From NCBI GenBank assembly GCA_001898075.1, contig MKSD01000001.1, forward strand, positions 62,001-126,000: DNA of 64,000 nt, written 5' to 3'. Within the stretch, counting starts at the first letter, position 1. Each line of letters starts with the position of its first letter. The notes under the pieces were generated by a model. The model saw only the letters and a program-made list of their open reading frames with translations, ran no database searches and was not told where the DNA came from. Shown piece after piece: positions 36,085 through 45,505 of this stretch. The stretch is from Alphaproteobacteria bacterium 40-19 (GTDB lineage Bacteria; Pseudomonadota; Alphaproteobacteria; Holosporales; Holosporaceae). The translations under genes were made by a program, and so were the position numbers.

Positions 36085-38682
36085 ATGACTCATTTTCAAA
36101 AATACGCCATTCACCAAACAGAAGAAAAATGGCAAAAATATTGGCAGCAGGCGGGCGCTTTTACGGTAAAAAATGATTTAGACCAGAAGGCTCCTAACAT
36201 GTACGTTCTAGAGATGTTTCCGTATCCTTCGGGTCGATTGCACATGGGGCACGCCAGGAATTATACGCTGGGGGACGTGATTGCGCGTTACTATTGGGCC
36301 AAGGGCTTTCAAGTCTTGCATCCCATGGGGTGGGATGCTTGTGGATTACCTGCAGAAAATGCGGCCCTGAAAAAAGGTGTGCATCCTGCGGATTGGACCT
36401 ATGAAAATATTGCTGTTATGAAACAGCAACTTAAGAGTTTGGGTTTTTCTCATGACTGGTCTAGGGAAATCGTGACCTGTGATCCCGCCTACTATGTGCA
36501 TGAACAGCGTATGTTTCTGGATTTTTATCAACAAGGCCTGGTTTATCGTAAAGCGGCTTATGTGAATTGGGATCCGGTAGAACAAACTGTGTTGGCCAAT
36601 GAGCAAGTGGTGGAAGGCAAAGGATGGCGGTCGGGGGTAGAAGTAGAGCGTCGCCTGTTAGATCAATGGTTTTTTAAAATCACAGATTTTGCCCAAGATC
36701 TTTTGGAAGGGCTAGAACATCTGACCCAATGGCCTGAACATGTGCGATTGATGCAAGAAAATTGGATAGGACGATCTCAGGGTGCAATTATTCATTTTCG
36801 TATCTGCGGTCACGAAGCATCTTTTGATGTTTTCAGTACATTGCCCGAAACCCTGTTTGGAGCCAGTTTTTGTGCTCTGGCAGTAGACCATCCTTTAGCA
36901 AAAAGTTGGGCCGCCGAGCATCCAGAAATCGAGGCTTTTATTAAGGAAGAAAATATCGGAGGGGTGTCCCAACGTATTTTGGATACTCAACCTAAAAGAG
37001 GTATTTTTTCGGGGTATTACGCGCAGCATCCCTTTTTACCTCAACATAAAATTCCCATTTACATTGCAAACTGGGTGCTGTCTTCTTATGGAACTGGGGC
37101 AGTCTTTGGTTGCCCTGCCCATGATATCAGGGACGGGGAGTTTGCAGCTGCTTACGGTTTACCCGTTTTTCCTGTGGTTAAGCCATTCCAGCAAGATGAA
37201 CAATCAGACGTCGTCTTAGGTGATGGAATCATGGTGAATTCGGAATTTTTAAATGGGTTGGTCCGGGATAAGGCCCGATGTCGTGTGATTCAGGAATTAG
37301 AGGCCAGGGGTTCAGGTAAGCGCAAGATTATGTACCGCTTAAAAGATTGGGGTGTGGGACGTCAGCGTTATTGGGGCGTGCCTATCCCTATTATTTATTG
37401 TCCTTCTTGTGGGACGGTACCGGTTCCAAAACAGGATTTGCCGGTAGAATTGCCCAAAGATGTGGTGTTTGATGGGCGGGGAAATCCTTTGCAAAATCAT
37501 CCTACTTGGAAGCACGTGAATTGCCCTCTATGTCACGGAAAGGCAGAGCGGGAAACGGATACTTTTGATACGTTTGTAGAATCCTCATGGTACTTTGGAC
37601 GTTTTTGCGATTCCCATAATGAAGATCGAGCCTTTTCAAAAAACTGGGTGCAACGATGGATGCCTGTGCAACATTATATTGGAGGAGTGGAGCATGCGGT
37701 CATGCACCTGTTGTATGCTCGGTTCTTTTCCAGAGCTCTGGCCCAATGTGGATATTGGGAAATTACTGAACCCTTTAAGCGCCTGTTTACTCAGGGGATG
37801 GTATGTCATAAGACGTATAAGACCTTGGACGATCAGTGGATTTATCCGGAAGAAGTGTACGAAGAAGACGGATGCTTTAAATATAACGGCAAAAAAGTTG
37901 TGATCGGACGCAGCGAAAAAATGAGCAAATCCAAATGTAATGTTGTCGATGTTTCTGCCATGGTCAAAGTCTACGGAGCAGATACCTTGCGTCTGTTCTT
38001 GTTATCTGACACTCCGCCGGAAAAAGATCTGGAATGGAGTGAAGAGGGCATTGAAGGATGTTGGCGGTGTGTGAATCGTTTTTGGGTCTTAATACAGAAC
38101 AAGATAGCTTTATTAAAAGAAGGTTCTATTCCAAGCCAGATAGAAGATGATTTGTCTCCTTCAGTTTTAGATTTTAGACGCAAAGTACACCGTACTATCC
38201 AAGAAGTTGAATCTGCTATCGAGTCTTATCAGCTGAATAAGTATGTGGCTTATCTTAGGGGCTTGGCCAATGAGATCGAAGATTTTATCCCTCAATCCCA
38301 GAGTGATTTAAGCGTGTTGAACGAAGCTTGTCAGGTTTTTGTGCGGCTTTTGGGGCCTGCAGTGCCTCATCTGGCACAAGAGTTGTGGACCTTTTGGCAA
38401 GAAAAGCCCGAAGGCGATAAAAAGCAAGGAGAGTGCTTTATTCATCAGGTCTCATGGCCTGAATATGACGAATCATTGCTGCACAAAACCACAGCAACGT
38501 TAGCGGTTCAGGTGAATGGGAAAATGCGTGGGACTATCACGTTACCGGTAGGCAGTGATGAAAGTGTGATTCGAAAAGCATTAGCATGTGATAAAAAAAT
38601 TATGAAGTATTTAGCCGGCAAAGAGCTGAAAAAAATTATCATTATTCCCGACAAAGTGGTTAGTGTGGTTTTAGAGGGATAA
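36085..38682 (+). CDS. leuS: Leucyl-tRNA synthetase
   Basis: Class I synthetase charging tRNA-Leu. At 865 residues it is normal length. HIGH-type motif [15 protein letters not shown] around residues 47-61. The CP1 editing domain follows ([15 protein letters not shown]). KMSKS is at 612-616 ([13 protein letters not shown]). The anticodon-binding domain and a C-terminal extension ([14 protein letters not shown]) close it. A zinc-like Cys cluster (CPSCGTVP ... CPLCHG) is present. Probably cotranscribed with the DUF3576 gene and ended by the terminator at 38694. tRNA-Leu(UAA) is at 62.1 kb. Confidence 0.98.
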   Translation: MTHFQKYAIHQTEEKWQKYWQQAGAFTVKNDLDQKAPNMYVLEMFPYPSGRLHMGHARNYTLGDVIARYYWAKGFQVLHPMGWDACGLPAENAALKKGVHPADWTYENIAVMKQQLKSLGFSHDWSREIVTCDPAYYVHEQRMFLDFYQQGLVYRKAAYVNWDPVEQTVLANEQVVEGKGWRSGVEVERRLLDQWFFKITDFAQDLLEGLEHLTQWPEHVRLMQENWIGRSQGAIIHFRICGHEASFDVFSTLPETLFGASFCALAVDHPLAKSWAAEHPEIEAFIKEENIGGVSQRILDTQPKRGIFSGYYAQHPFLPQHKIPIYIANWVLSSYGTGAVFGCPAHDIRDGEFAAAYGLPVFPVVKPFQQDEQSDVVLGDGIMVNSEFLNGLVRDKARCRVIQELEARGSGKRKIMYRLKDWGVGRQRYWGVPIPIIYCPSCGTVPVPKQDLPVELPKDVVFDGRGNPLQNHPTWKHVNCPLCHGKAERETDTFDTFVESSWYFGRFCDSHNEDRAFSKNWVQRWMPVQHYIGGVEHAVMHLLYARFFSRALAQCGYWEITEPFKRLFTQGMVCHKTYKTLDDQWIYPEEVYEEDGCFKYNGKKVVIGRSEKMSKSKCNVVDVSAMVKVYGADTLRLFLLSDTPPEKDLEWSEEGIEGCWRCVNRFWVLIQNKIALLKEGSIPSQIEDDLSPSVLDFRRKVHRTIQEVESAIESYQLNKYVAYLRGLANEIEDFIPQSQSDLSVLNEACQVFVRLLGPAVPHLAQELWTFWQEKPEGDKKQGECFIHQVSWPEYDESLLHKTTATLAVQVNGKMRGTITLPVGSDESVIRKALACDKKIMKYLAGKELKKIIIIPDKVVSVVLEG

Positions 38683-38693
38683 GGTAGGTTATT

Positions 38694-38725
38694 AAAAAAG
38701 GCTTGTGTGGGAGCAAGCCTTTTTT
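38694..38725. terminator. Bidirectional terminator between leuS and the 38740 gene
   Basis: AAAAAAGGCTTG (38694-38705) and CAAGCCTTTTTT (38714-38725) form a 12-base stem with A and T tracts on either side. It can therefore end both leuS and the convergent gene at 38740. Confidence 0.9.
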
Positions 38726-38739
38726 GTTGGAGGTAAGTG

Positions 38740-39546
38740 TTAGAAAACGTCAGGTTCCTCTGATGTTGTAGAGGTTATATTTGAAGGAGTGATTTTTGCT
38801 GTATGCTGTCTAGCTTGTCGCATATGGCTGCTATCCTTGCCAAACCGTGTACCAACTTTGTCTTTAAGTTGTTTCTGCCGTGGAGTCTCTTCGACAGGGT
38901 CTAGGGGGCCTTCTTGATAGGTGGATTGACCTCCGAATTTAAAATTCTCTTGTTTTGGGTGGGTTCGTTTAGAATCTTTTTTGGATTCAGATGATTCTGT
39001 TGGTTCTCTGTAGTTTAAAGTGTCGTATTTTTTAAGTTTATATTCAGACTTTTCGACAGGGTCTAGAGGGCCTTCTTGATAAGTGGACTTTCCTCCAATC
39101 TCAAAATTTCTTTGGGAAGGAGAGTTAGACTTGGTGTTTTTTTTATTTTCAGACGATGTGGTTACGTTTGTAGAGCTATGATTTCTAACTTTTTCACTGC
39201 GCTCATATCCTGCTCTCAATTCTTTTACTTGGCTTTGTAGCTCAGAGCTTTCTATTTTGTTTAGTCTGTCTTCTGAAGTTTCACGCTCTGGTTCAGGGGC
39301 CTTGTAAGAAGAAGGTTTTTTAGCTTCCATGTAACTGTTTGGGCCTCTTTTTTTTGCAAGATTATCTTCGTATTTTGCTCTCAGTTCTTCTACCTCACGT
39401 TTTAACTCAGGATTTTTAATCTTTTTTAGCATCTCTTCAAGTGTTTGGATTTCAAGTGGTCCTTCTTTGTAAGTAGATTTTCCAGCAAAAACATGTGTGC
39501 TTAACCCAGACAAGATAAGTGTAAAAAATAATAGGTTCTTTTTCAT
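38740..39546 (-). CDS. Secreted repeat protein with STY-EGPL motifs
   Basis: 268 residues with a Sec signal peptide (MKKNLLFFTLILSGLSTHVFA, cleavage before GKSTYK). The mature part is hydrophilic and looks disordered. It carries a motif repeated three times: GKSTYKEGPLEIQ near the start, GGKSTYQEGPLDPVE in the middle and GGQSTYQEGPLDPVE later. A second repeat occurs twice (LKKIKNPELKREVEELRAKYE and LNKIESSELQSQVKELRAGYE). Tyr-containing repeated motifs in disordered secreted proteins are known in bacterial effectors, but this sequence is not recognised and no function can be claimed. Convergent with leuS. Confidence 0.72.
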   Translation of the reverse strand: MKKNLLFFTLILSGLSTHVFAGKSTYKEGPLEIQTLEEMLKKIKNPELKREVEELRAKYEDNLAKKRGPNSYMEAKKPSSYKAPEPERETSEDRLNKIESSELQSQVKELRAGYERSEKVRNHSSTNVTTSSENKKNTKSNSPSQRNFEIGGKSTYQEGPLDPVEKSEYKLKKYDTLNYREPTESSESKKDSKRTHPKQENFKFGGQSTYQEGPLDPVEETPRQKQLKDKVGTRFGKDSSHMRQARQHTAKITPSNITSTTSEEPDVF

Positions 39547-39641
39547 TTTTATTCTTAGTGATGCATATTTATTAATTTAATGATAATGCAAAAATAATAA
39601 AAAATTATTAAAAATACACTATTTAGGCTTTCATCTAGACT

Positions 39642-40259
39642 TTGGGTCTGCCGTTGATTAAAATTGAAGTGTTTTTTTATTCGTGTATATCTATTTTACA
39701 GCTGGCTTTTGTTCAGATCTTTTTGGGGGCCCTCTTTTTATCTCTGGGGTCTTGGATTGGTTTTCCTTTGATGCCTATTTCCGGCACGTTACAGCTTTTT
39801 TGTATTTCCGTGATCGGCCGGGCGTTACCCCCTCTACGGGCGGGAGTTTCGGTTCTTCTGTGGTTGACCGCAGGCGCTTACGGACTTCCGGTATTGTTTT
39901 GGACTCAAGCAGGGCCTTTTTTGCTCAGTGGGCCTTATGCAGGTTATGCCTGGGGATGGATTGTGGCGGCTTTTGTAATGTCCTGGTGGAATCAAGGGCA
40001 CCAACCTGGACGTAAAACTTTACTGCAATCTTTTTTACTGGGATATTTGATTGTGTACGGGTTGGGTGTGACGCGGTTATGTTTTTTAATGAAGTTTTCC
40101 GATGCTTTGCGCTGTGGTGGATGGGGTCTATTACCTTTTTCTTGCTTAGAAGCTTTTTTGGCTCAGGGGCAAAATCGTATTGTTCGCGGAGTTATTAAGT
40201 TTATTCGGGCGGACTTCTTGAAAGGTACGTATGAAAATAAGAGGCCCCATGTTTGTTAG
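39642..40259 (+). CDS. bioY: Biotin transporter BioY
   Basis: Substrate-binding S component of an energy-coupling-factor biotin importer. About six membrane segments, with the family features GSWIGFPLMPISGTLQLF, TAGAYGLPVLF, a Gly-rich GPYAGYAWGWIVAAF and the later GLGVTRLCF. TTG at 39642 or 39654 is the likely start; no ATG is available before the first membrane segment. It overlaps rpe by 29 bases. The energising ATPases are not nearby. Points to biotin uptake from outside. Confidence 0.85.
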   Translation: MGLPLIKIEVFFYSCISILQLAFVQIFLGALFLSLGSWIGFPLMPISGTLQLFCISVIGRALPPLRAGVSVLLWLTAGAYGLPVLFWTQAGPFLLSGPYAGYAWGWIVAAFVMSWWNQGHQPGRKTLLQSFLLGYLIVYGLGVTRLCFLMKFSDALRCGGWGLLPFSCLEAFLAQGQNRIVRGVIKFIRADFLKGTYENKRPHVC

Positions 40260-40908
40260 TGCCTCATTGCTTTCAGCCCATCCATTATCTTTAGGGGCCG
40301 AGATCCAGCGCGTTGAAACTGCCTGTGATCAATTTCACTGGGATATTATGGACGGGCATTTTGTTCCCAACATGAGCTTTGGACCTGGGGTCATTCAAAA
40401 GGCCCGAAGTGTAACGCAAAAACCGTTTGATGTGCATCTGATGGTCCAAGATGCGCAGAAGGTTGCGCCACTTTTTTGGGATCTTCCCATTCAAACCCTG
40501 TCGTTTCATCCAAACTGTTGCCCTGACCCACAGGGCCTTATTCAGGGCATTCAAAATCGAAGCCTACAGGCAGGAATGGCAGTGGACCTAAGCAGTGATT
40601 TCCAGAACTGGCCAGACCAGTGGTGGCATTGTTGTGCGGTGGCTTTGGTGATGGGCGTGGTTCCTGGATTTTCAGGTCAAGCTTTTTCTGATCAAGCGTT
40701 GGTGACAGCCAGCTGGCTTAAAAAAAAGTTTCCCCATCTGACCATTGTGGTGGATGGAGGCGTTGAACCCGGGAACGTGGGCCTGATTCAGCAATCTGGG
40801 GCAGAGGGCGTGGTATCTGGGAGTTATCTGTTTGCAGCCTCAGAGCCCATGAAAGCGTATCAAGCCTTAAAGAAAAGCTCTGTAAAAAAGAATGAAGATG
40901 GATTTTAA
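40231..40908 (+). CDS. rpe: Ribulose-phosphate 3-epimerase
   Basis: Interconverts ribulose 5-phosphate and xylulose 5-phosphate in the pentose phosphate pathway. At 225 residues it is a complete TIM barrel. Metal and catalytic residues are present in FHWDIMDGHFVPN, DVHLMV, VPGFSGQAF and the Asp of VVDGGVEPGN; the phosphate loop is VSGSYLF. Starts at ATG 40231 inside the end of bioY with gaaagg upstream. The central part (PNCCPDPQGL) is somewhat divergent, but all key positions are kept. Confidence 0.95.
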   Translation: MKIRGPMFVSASLLSAHPLSLGAEIQRVETACDQFHWDIMDGHFVPNMSFGPGVIQKARSVTQKPFDVHLMVQDAQKVAPLFWDLPIQTLSFHPNCCPDPQGLIQGIQNRSLQAGMAVDLSSDFQNWPDQWWHCCAVALVMGVVPGFSGQAFSDQALVTASWLKKKFPHLTIVVDGGVEPGNVGLIQQSGAEGVVSGSYLFAASEPMKAYQALKKSSVKKNEDGF

Positions 40909-40957
40909 GCTTAAAAAAAGATAAAATAACGACGTTGGACGTAAAACTTTAAAAACG

Positions 40958-41722
40958 ATGCAAGCAAGAGACAATAAATCTGGCAAAGAATCTTTTTTGG
41001 TTTCAGCTCAAGGTTTACGCAAAGCCTTTGGGAAAAATATTGTCTTGGATGGTTTAGGGTTTGGTGCAAAAAAAGGGGAAAGTTGGATCATTTTGGGACC
41101 TTCGGGGGAAGGTAAAACGGTTCTATTTCGCTGTCTTTTAGGGTTTGAGGATCTGGATCAGGGTGCGGTGGTGGTGATGGGTGCTGATATCAGCCAAGAA
41201 TCACCTAAAGAGCGCCAGGAGCGCTTTTCCAAGATCGGCGTTGTATTTCAGGAAAGTTGTCTTTTTGATTATTTGACGGTGGCGGAAAATGTGGGATTTC
41301 GTTTGTATGGTAAAGATCCAGAAGCAAATAACAAAGTAGATTCTGTGTTGCAAATGGTAGGGCTAACCAGTGCTCAAGGAGAGCGCTATCCGTGGGAGTT
41401 GTCTGGAGGCATGAAACGTCGTGCTAGTATTGCCCGGGCCATTATTCATCAGCCGGATTTGCTGTTTATGGATGAACCAACCTCGGGTTTGGATCCTGTG
41501 TCATCTTACCATATCAGCCATTTGTTAAAGCAGCTTATTCAAGAGCTTAAAACCACCGCTATGATCATCACTCATGACTTGGTCAGTACTCGGATTTTGG
41601 CAGATCGCGTGGCCTTTTTAAAAGAAGGGCGCGTTTTTTGGGAAGGGGGTAATGCAGAGCTCTTTCAAACTCAGTGTCCAGAAGTACGTAATTTTGTAGA
41701 AAAAGCGACCCTAAAATTTTAA
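40958..41722 (+). CDS. MlaF-like ABC transporter ATPase, orphan
   Basis: 254 residues resembling the ATPase of phospholipid (Mla) or related transporters. Features are Walker A GPSGEGKTVLFRC, VVFQESCLFDYLTVAENV, signature LSGGMKRRASIARA, Walker B LLFMDEPTSGLDP and MIITHDLVS. The GMKRR signature is typical of MlaF. In E. coli this protein drives lipid traffic between membranes with MlaE/D/B; none of those genes is adjacent. Walker A has Glu where Ser is more usual (GPSGSGKS), which is tolerated. Other ABC functions are possible. Confidence 0.78.
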   Translation: MQARDNKSGKESFLVSAQGLRKAFGKNIVLDGLGFGAKKGESWIILGPSGEGKTVLFRCLLGFEDLDQGAVVVMGADISQESPKERQERFSKIGVVFQESCLFDYLTVAENVGFRLYGKDPEANNKVDSVLQMVGLTSAQGERYPWELSGGMKRRASIARAIIHQPDLLFMDEPTSGLDPVSSYHISHLLKQLIQELKTTAMIITHDLVSTRILADRVAFLKEGRVFWEGGNAELFQTQCPEVRNFVEKATLKF

Positions 41723-41766
41723 AATAAAAATAAGTTATAGAGAAAAATATAGAGAAAAGGATTTAC

Positions 41767-42438
41767 TTGGAAAATGCCTCTGAAATTAGTGTGAATTGTG
41801 GTCGTAGTAATCTAACTTGTCCTACATTTGAGCCTTTTCAAAAAGGAATTAAGTTAACAAATAACACTGTGAAAACGGTAAGTATTAGAGACACTTCATT
41901 AGAGCATTTAAAATTTATTTTCAATCCTACTGTTACTTTTGAAAAATTGGGAAAAATTACGTTATCGGGCCAAAATCTCGTTTATCCTTTCGAGTACTTG
42001 AGCCAATGGTTGACTTTCAAAAGTCAGCCTATTTTTTTAATGTTTGAGAAAGCTAGAAACGCAAATTTTCAATCTTTTAAGAAAACGAAGAACCTTAGAG
42101 TCGTTATAACTCCTTGTCATAACCAGGATAGTTATAGTTTTTTTATAAATGAACATGAATATTTGGGCGATGCGCTAAAGAGTTCTGAAGAACAAAAAAT
42201 TCAAAAAAAAGGTGCTAAGATAGATGTGTGCCTCGCCGAGTTAGCCTGCAATTTTTTTAAGGAACCTCATAGGACTCGAACCAAGTTTTGCAACGATCTT
42301 AAAGAAAACATGCTTGGTGTATATATGGGAAGGGATGAAGACGGCGAACTGAATAACTACGCCAAAAATATTGTCGGTGCTCTTGAAAGGAAAAAGAGTC
42401 AATCTGCAAGAAATCGCATAGAAGAAAGAAGGGAATAA
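41767..42438 (+). CDS. Hypothetical protein
   Basis: 223 residues from TTG 41767, which has a good Shine-Dalgarno (aaaagga) five bases before it. No signal peptide and no family recognised. The first half is beta-rich in character with Cys (NCGRSNLTCPTF); the second half is helical with more Cys (DVCLAELACNFF, FCNDL) and a basic tail. Lacking a signal peptide although it resembles the secreted accessory proteins in composition, it may have lost its 5' end. A terminator follows. Confidence 0.5.
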   Translation: MENASEISVNCGRSNLTCPTFEPFQKGIKLTNNTVKTVSIRDTSLEHLKFIFNPTVTFEKLGKITLSGQNLVYPFEYLSQWLTFKSQPIFLMFEKARNANFQSFKKTKNLRVVITPCHNQDSYSFFINEHEYLGDALKSSEEQKIQKKGAKIDVCLAELACNFFKEPHRTRTKFCNDLKENMLGVYMGRDEDGELNNYAKNIVGALERKKSQSARNRIEERRE

Positions 42439-42466
42439 TTCTACTCATCGTTATTTAGTGATTTTT

Positions 42467-42497
42467 AAACCGCTTTTTTAAAAGAAAGGCGGTTTTT
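42467..42497 (+). terminator. Intrinsic terminator after the 41767 gene
   Basis: AAACCGC (42467-42473) pairs with GGCGGTTT, followed by T. The loop is A/T rich and may extend the stem. Placed to end the hypothetical gene and possibly the convergent regulator gene. Confidence 0.75.
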
Positions 42498-42523
42498 CTT
42501 GTTCATATTGATACCCTTAAAAA

Positions 42524-43183
42524 TCATTCCTTTAAAATATAGCCCTGAGCGCGGGAAGAAATGAGGAATTGGGGGTTTGCAGGATCTTGTTCTAACTTTT
42601 TTCTCAGCCTGCTGATCTGCACATCTACAACTCGGATATTAGAGGCCTGGGGAAAGACATGCCGGGCTAATTCTTGTCGGGAAATGACTTGGTACAATCG
42701 TTGGCTGAAATAGGCCAGTAATTTAGTTTCTTGTTCTGTTAAAGGAATAGGGTCTTGCCCTTGTTTTAAAAGCCTCTTCTGGGGATGGAAGGTTAGTTTT
42801 CCGAAGGTTAAGGTCCGGCCAGGCATATGTTTAAGGATTTTTTGGATGCGAAAAATCAGTTCTTCGGGATCAAACGGTTTAACAATATAGTCTTGAGCTC
42901 CCAGTGCCAATCCTTTGGTGCGATCTTGGGGTTGACCCAAAGCACTCATAAAAATAACAGCAGGAAGGGGAGGTAAGTCTGCTTTTGCCTGGAATAGGTC
43001 CCAGCCTTTTTGCTCTGGCAGCATAATATCTAATAAAACAACCTGGATTTGAAAAAGACCAAGGGCGATCTTCGCTTCTGCCAAGGTCCCTGCGCAACAC
43101 ACGACAAAGCCCTGTTGCATTAAATAACGTTTTAGAAGCTCACGTAAGCGATCATCATCATCTACGATTAGAATATGGATCAC
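42524..43183 (-). CDS. OmpR/PhoB-type response regulator
   Basis: 219 residues. The receiver domain has the acidic cluster DDDD (residues 8-11), phospho-acceptor D52 (LLDIMLP), Ser80 and K102 (VKPFDP). A winged-helix DNA-binding domain follows, with LTEQETKLLAYF and VVDVQISRLRKKLE recognition elements. It controls transcription when phosphorylated by a sensor kinase. No kinase gene is adjacent, so it is an orphan in this window. Among the few visible regulators here. Confidence 0.92.
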   Translation of the reverse strand: MIHILIVDDDDRLRELLKRYLMQQGFVVCCAGTLAEAKIALGLFQIQVVLLDIMLPEQKGWDLFQAKADLPPLPAVIFMSALGQPQDRTKGLALGAQDYIVKPFDPEELIFRIQKILKHMPGRTLTFGKLTFHPQKRLLKQGQDPIPLTEQETKLLAYFSQRLYQVISRQELARHVFPQASNIRVVDVQISRLRKKLEQDPANPQFLISSRAQGYILKE

Positions 43184-43242
43184 AGAATCTTTCAGTTGAG
43201 GCTTTTTTTATCATAAAAAGAACAAGGTGGAAAAGAAAGGGG

Positions 43243-44427
43243 TCAAATACTTAATAATTCGTTTGTAAATATGGAGACTAATTCGGATGCAAACACCAAC
43301 AGCGCACATCCCCAAAGTAGGACTAACCACCCCCGCCAACGCTGTGGAAAACGTTTTTGGAATAGAAGGCATGGAATAACAATGGCCCCGATGGCAGAAA
43401 TCATGCCTGCAAAGGTTAAGATTGAAAGAATGCTGCTTTTAAAAAATAAAGAGGCACCATAAATCGGTAACAACTGAAAGCAAATTTGTTTAAAATTTTT
43501 CTTTTGCCCTCCTGTGCCGTAAATGAAGGCCAGGCCGATGCCGATATTAGAGGTAAAAATGGCCAAAAAAGAAACTCCCCAGACCAAAAAAGCGAAGAAA
43601 GGCCATCCAACCAGCCCACTGAGGTGCTGGATGGTCTGTCCTATAGGTGCTTTTCCCGCAGCCATATTGTTATAAAAGTCCGGTGCGTGGCCAAACAAGG
43701 CCCCTAAAACACCCGTAGTCCATAACAGATAGACGGCGGTACTGATGACCAAACCCCAAAGAATACTTCTTTTTAAAGCAGCTTCTTGGGGACAAAGAAA
43801 GGCTGCTGTGTGCAGGGCCAATTGAAACCCAAAAGAAGTGAATGCTGTAGGGATCGCTAAGCTCCAGGATTTTACTCCGCAAAAGTTGTTGTTCATCAGG
43901 GGTAAAGTTGTAAAGGAAATCTGGGAAAGAAGAGCAGCAATCAGAAGTAAAAAACCAAGAATCATCATGGTAAAAAGCACGCGGTTCATAAGATCGACTT
44001 TTTTAAAGGGAGCGTTCAAGATTGCTAGCGTGATCAGGAAATAAAGGGAGATCATTTGACTGTCGGACAGCAAAGTCCAGGCTAAAAAATGCTGCAGTAA
44101 ACGGTTTAAAACTTCAGCACCCGCAGTGGTATAAAGAACCAATAAGGTGGTAGATAATCCTTTAATGTAAAGATGGCTTAGAATCTGTAACTTAAAGCTT
44201 CCATATTGACGGGCTAACGTTGGTAAATTGGTGGATCCGGGTGCATCCTGCTGAAGCGCAATCCCAATCTTAGCTGTTCCATAGCCGATTAACGCCATAA
44301 AAATCATCATCCCCCATCCCCACAACAATCCCAGAGGCGAAAGGGTGATGGGTAACGCAATGACAGCTCCGCCGATGCAAGTCCCAGCGATTAAAAAAGT
44401 CACACCCCAATGAGGTAATTTCATCAT
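43243..44427 (-). CDS. Aromatic amino acid permease (HAAAP family), second copy
   Basis: 394 residues with about eleven membrane segments and the family start LIAGTCIGGAVIALPI. The central FTSFGFQLALHTAAF matches the paralogue at 33.4 kb, but overall similarity is moderate, so it is an old duplication or separate specificity. An inner-membrane proton symporter for tyrosine, tryptophan or a related amino acid. ATG 44427 is followed directly by another ATG. Two such carriers plus a TrpXYZ-like importer suggest strong reliance on imported aromatic amino acids. Confidence 0.88.
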   Translation of the reverse strand: MMKLPHWGVTFLIAGTCIGGAVIALPITLSPLGLLWGWGMMIFMALIGYGTAKIGIALQQDAPGSTNLPTLARQYGSFKLQILSHLYIKGLSTTLLVLYTTAGAEVLNRLLQHFLAWTLLSDSQMISLYFLITLAILNAPFKKVDLMNRVLFTMMILGFLLLIAALLSQISFTTLPLMNNNFCGVKSWSLAIPTAFTSFGFQLALHTAAFLCPQEAALKRSILWGLVISTAVYLLWTTGVLGALFGHAPDFYNNMAAGKAPIGQTIQHLSGLVGWPFFAFLVWGVSFLAIFTSNIGIGLAFIYGTGGQKKNFKQICFQLLPIYGASLFFKSSILSILTFAGMISAIGAIVIPCLLFQKRFPQRWRGWLVLLWGCALLVFASELVSIFTNELLSI

Positions 44428-44555
44428 GAAAAAAATAAGAAAGACCCTTCAAAGCTACCGTCTTAAAGATTCTTTTTCAAGAGATTTAATTTTTATGCTG
44501 ATCGTTTGACTTTTCATGATATAACTGCTTTTATTTTTATATATACAAACGAAAA

Positions 44556-45402
44556 ATGTTAAAGATTTTTTTTATTTACATGTTTTATTTGTTTAAGTAG
44601 TTTTGTTGAAGCAAAGAAATATTACGCATCATTTGAATCACTTGAAGTTGAAGAAGATAACATTAAAAAGTCCTACACGAATGATGGAAAAAATTTTCAG
44701 TATGATTATGGCAACGGACAAAAATTTTGGGGTAGCTCTAAAAGGCGTTTTTGTATATATGATGGGTGCACTTATAACGATCGTGATCATGAAAATTTTG
44801 ATGCCATTGTGAACAGATTAAACGACGGAAAGCCTTACTTAGAATCTTTGAAACCTTTGAAAGATTTTTCTGAGGAACCGTTTAAAAAAGAATCAAAAAA
44901 AGGAGTAGAAATATGGACGGATAAAAACGATAAAAATGGCGTTGAGGAGTTCGGGTGTCGATATCCAAATGGAGATGCATACGAAATTAAAGGCAATCAG
45001 CGTTTTTGCACATTAAAAGGTCAAAAATACGATAGTCGTTATGACAATCATTTTGATGATATTGTCAAACAATTAAACAATGGAAATCCTTCTCCACATT
45101 ATTTAGAGCCTTACAAACACTTTTTTAAAGAAGCAGTCAAACATGATGGGCTTGATGTCGTAGACGTATATAAAAAATCGTTGGAAAATCTTACCAATCG
45201 AAAGCTCAGGAAGAAAGTCGAAAATATTGTGAAAAGGTGGCTTAAGAGGATCAATTCTAAAAGATATAGAAAGTATGGACTGGTTTCTGATGACGTTTAC
45301 CGAGCTGCTTATAAAGTTTTAGACAATGGTCATGTAAATGGAAAAAATATTGCCAAGAAAGTAAACGAAAAAATAGAAGAATTTTCTAGCGCCCAAAGAT
45401 AG
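44556..45402 (+). pseudogene. Secreted two-repeat protein, frameshift in the signal peptide
   Basis: From about 44604 one frame is open to 45402 and encodes VEAKKYYASFESLEVEED and on. The start ATG 44556 (MLKIFF...) is in another frame. Removing one T from the run of eight (44566-44573) joins them into a perfect signal peptide, MLKIFLFTCFICLSSFVEA. The mature protein has two related units: GGQ-type segments ending in RRFCIYDG and QRFCTLKG, each followed by F-D-x-IV-x-x-LN-x-G (DAIVNRLNDGKPY, DDIVKQLNNGNPS). The helical C terminus is Lys-rich. A GTG at 44809 could start a truncated product without signal. Family unknown. Confidence 0.6.
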
Positions 45403-45459
45403 CAGTCGTTACATCTTTTATTGTCCTATTTGATAAACAGCTTTCAACAGATGATTTTT

Positions 45460-45482
45460 GCCTATCCCAGAGTTTGATAGGC
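45460..45482. terminator. Hairpin between convergent genes
   Basis: GCCTATC (45460-45466) and GATAGGC (45476-45482) with a nine-base loop, followed by TTT only. Lies between the 44556 gene and addA and could serve either; weak T tract. Confidence 0.45.
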
Positions 45483-45505
45483 TTTGGGAAATAAAAAGTC
45501 TTTCT

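Noticed and set aside
44603-44812. 69-codon frame starting MLKQRNITHH
   Set aside because: It overlaps the well-formed frame of the secreted repeat protein out of phase; the other frame has signal peptide and repeat structure.
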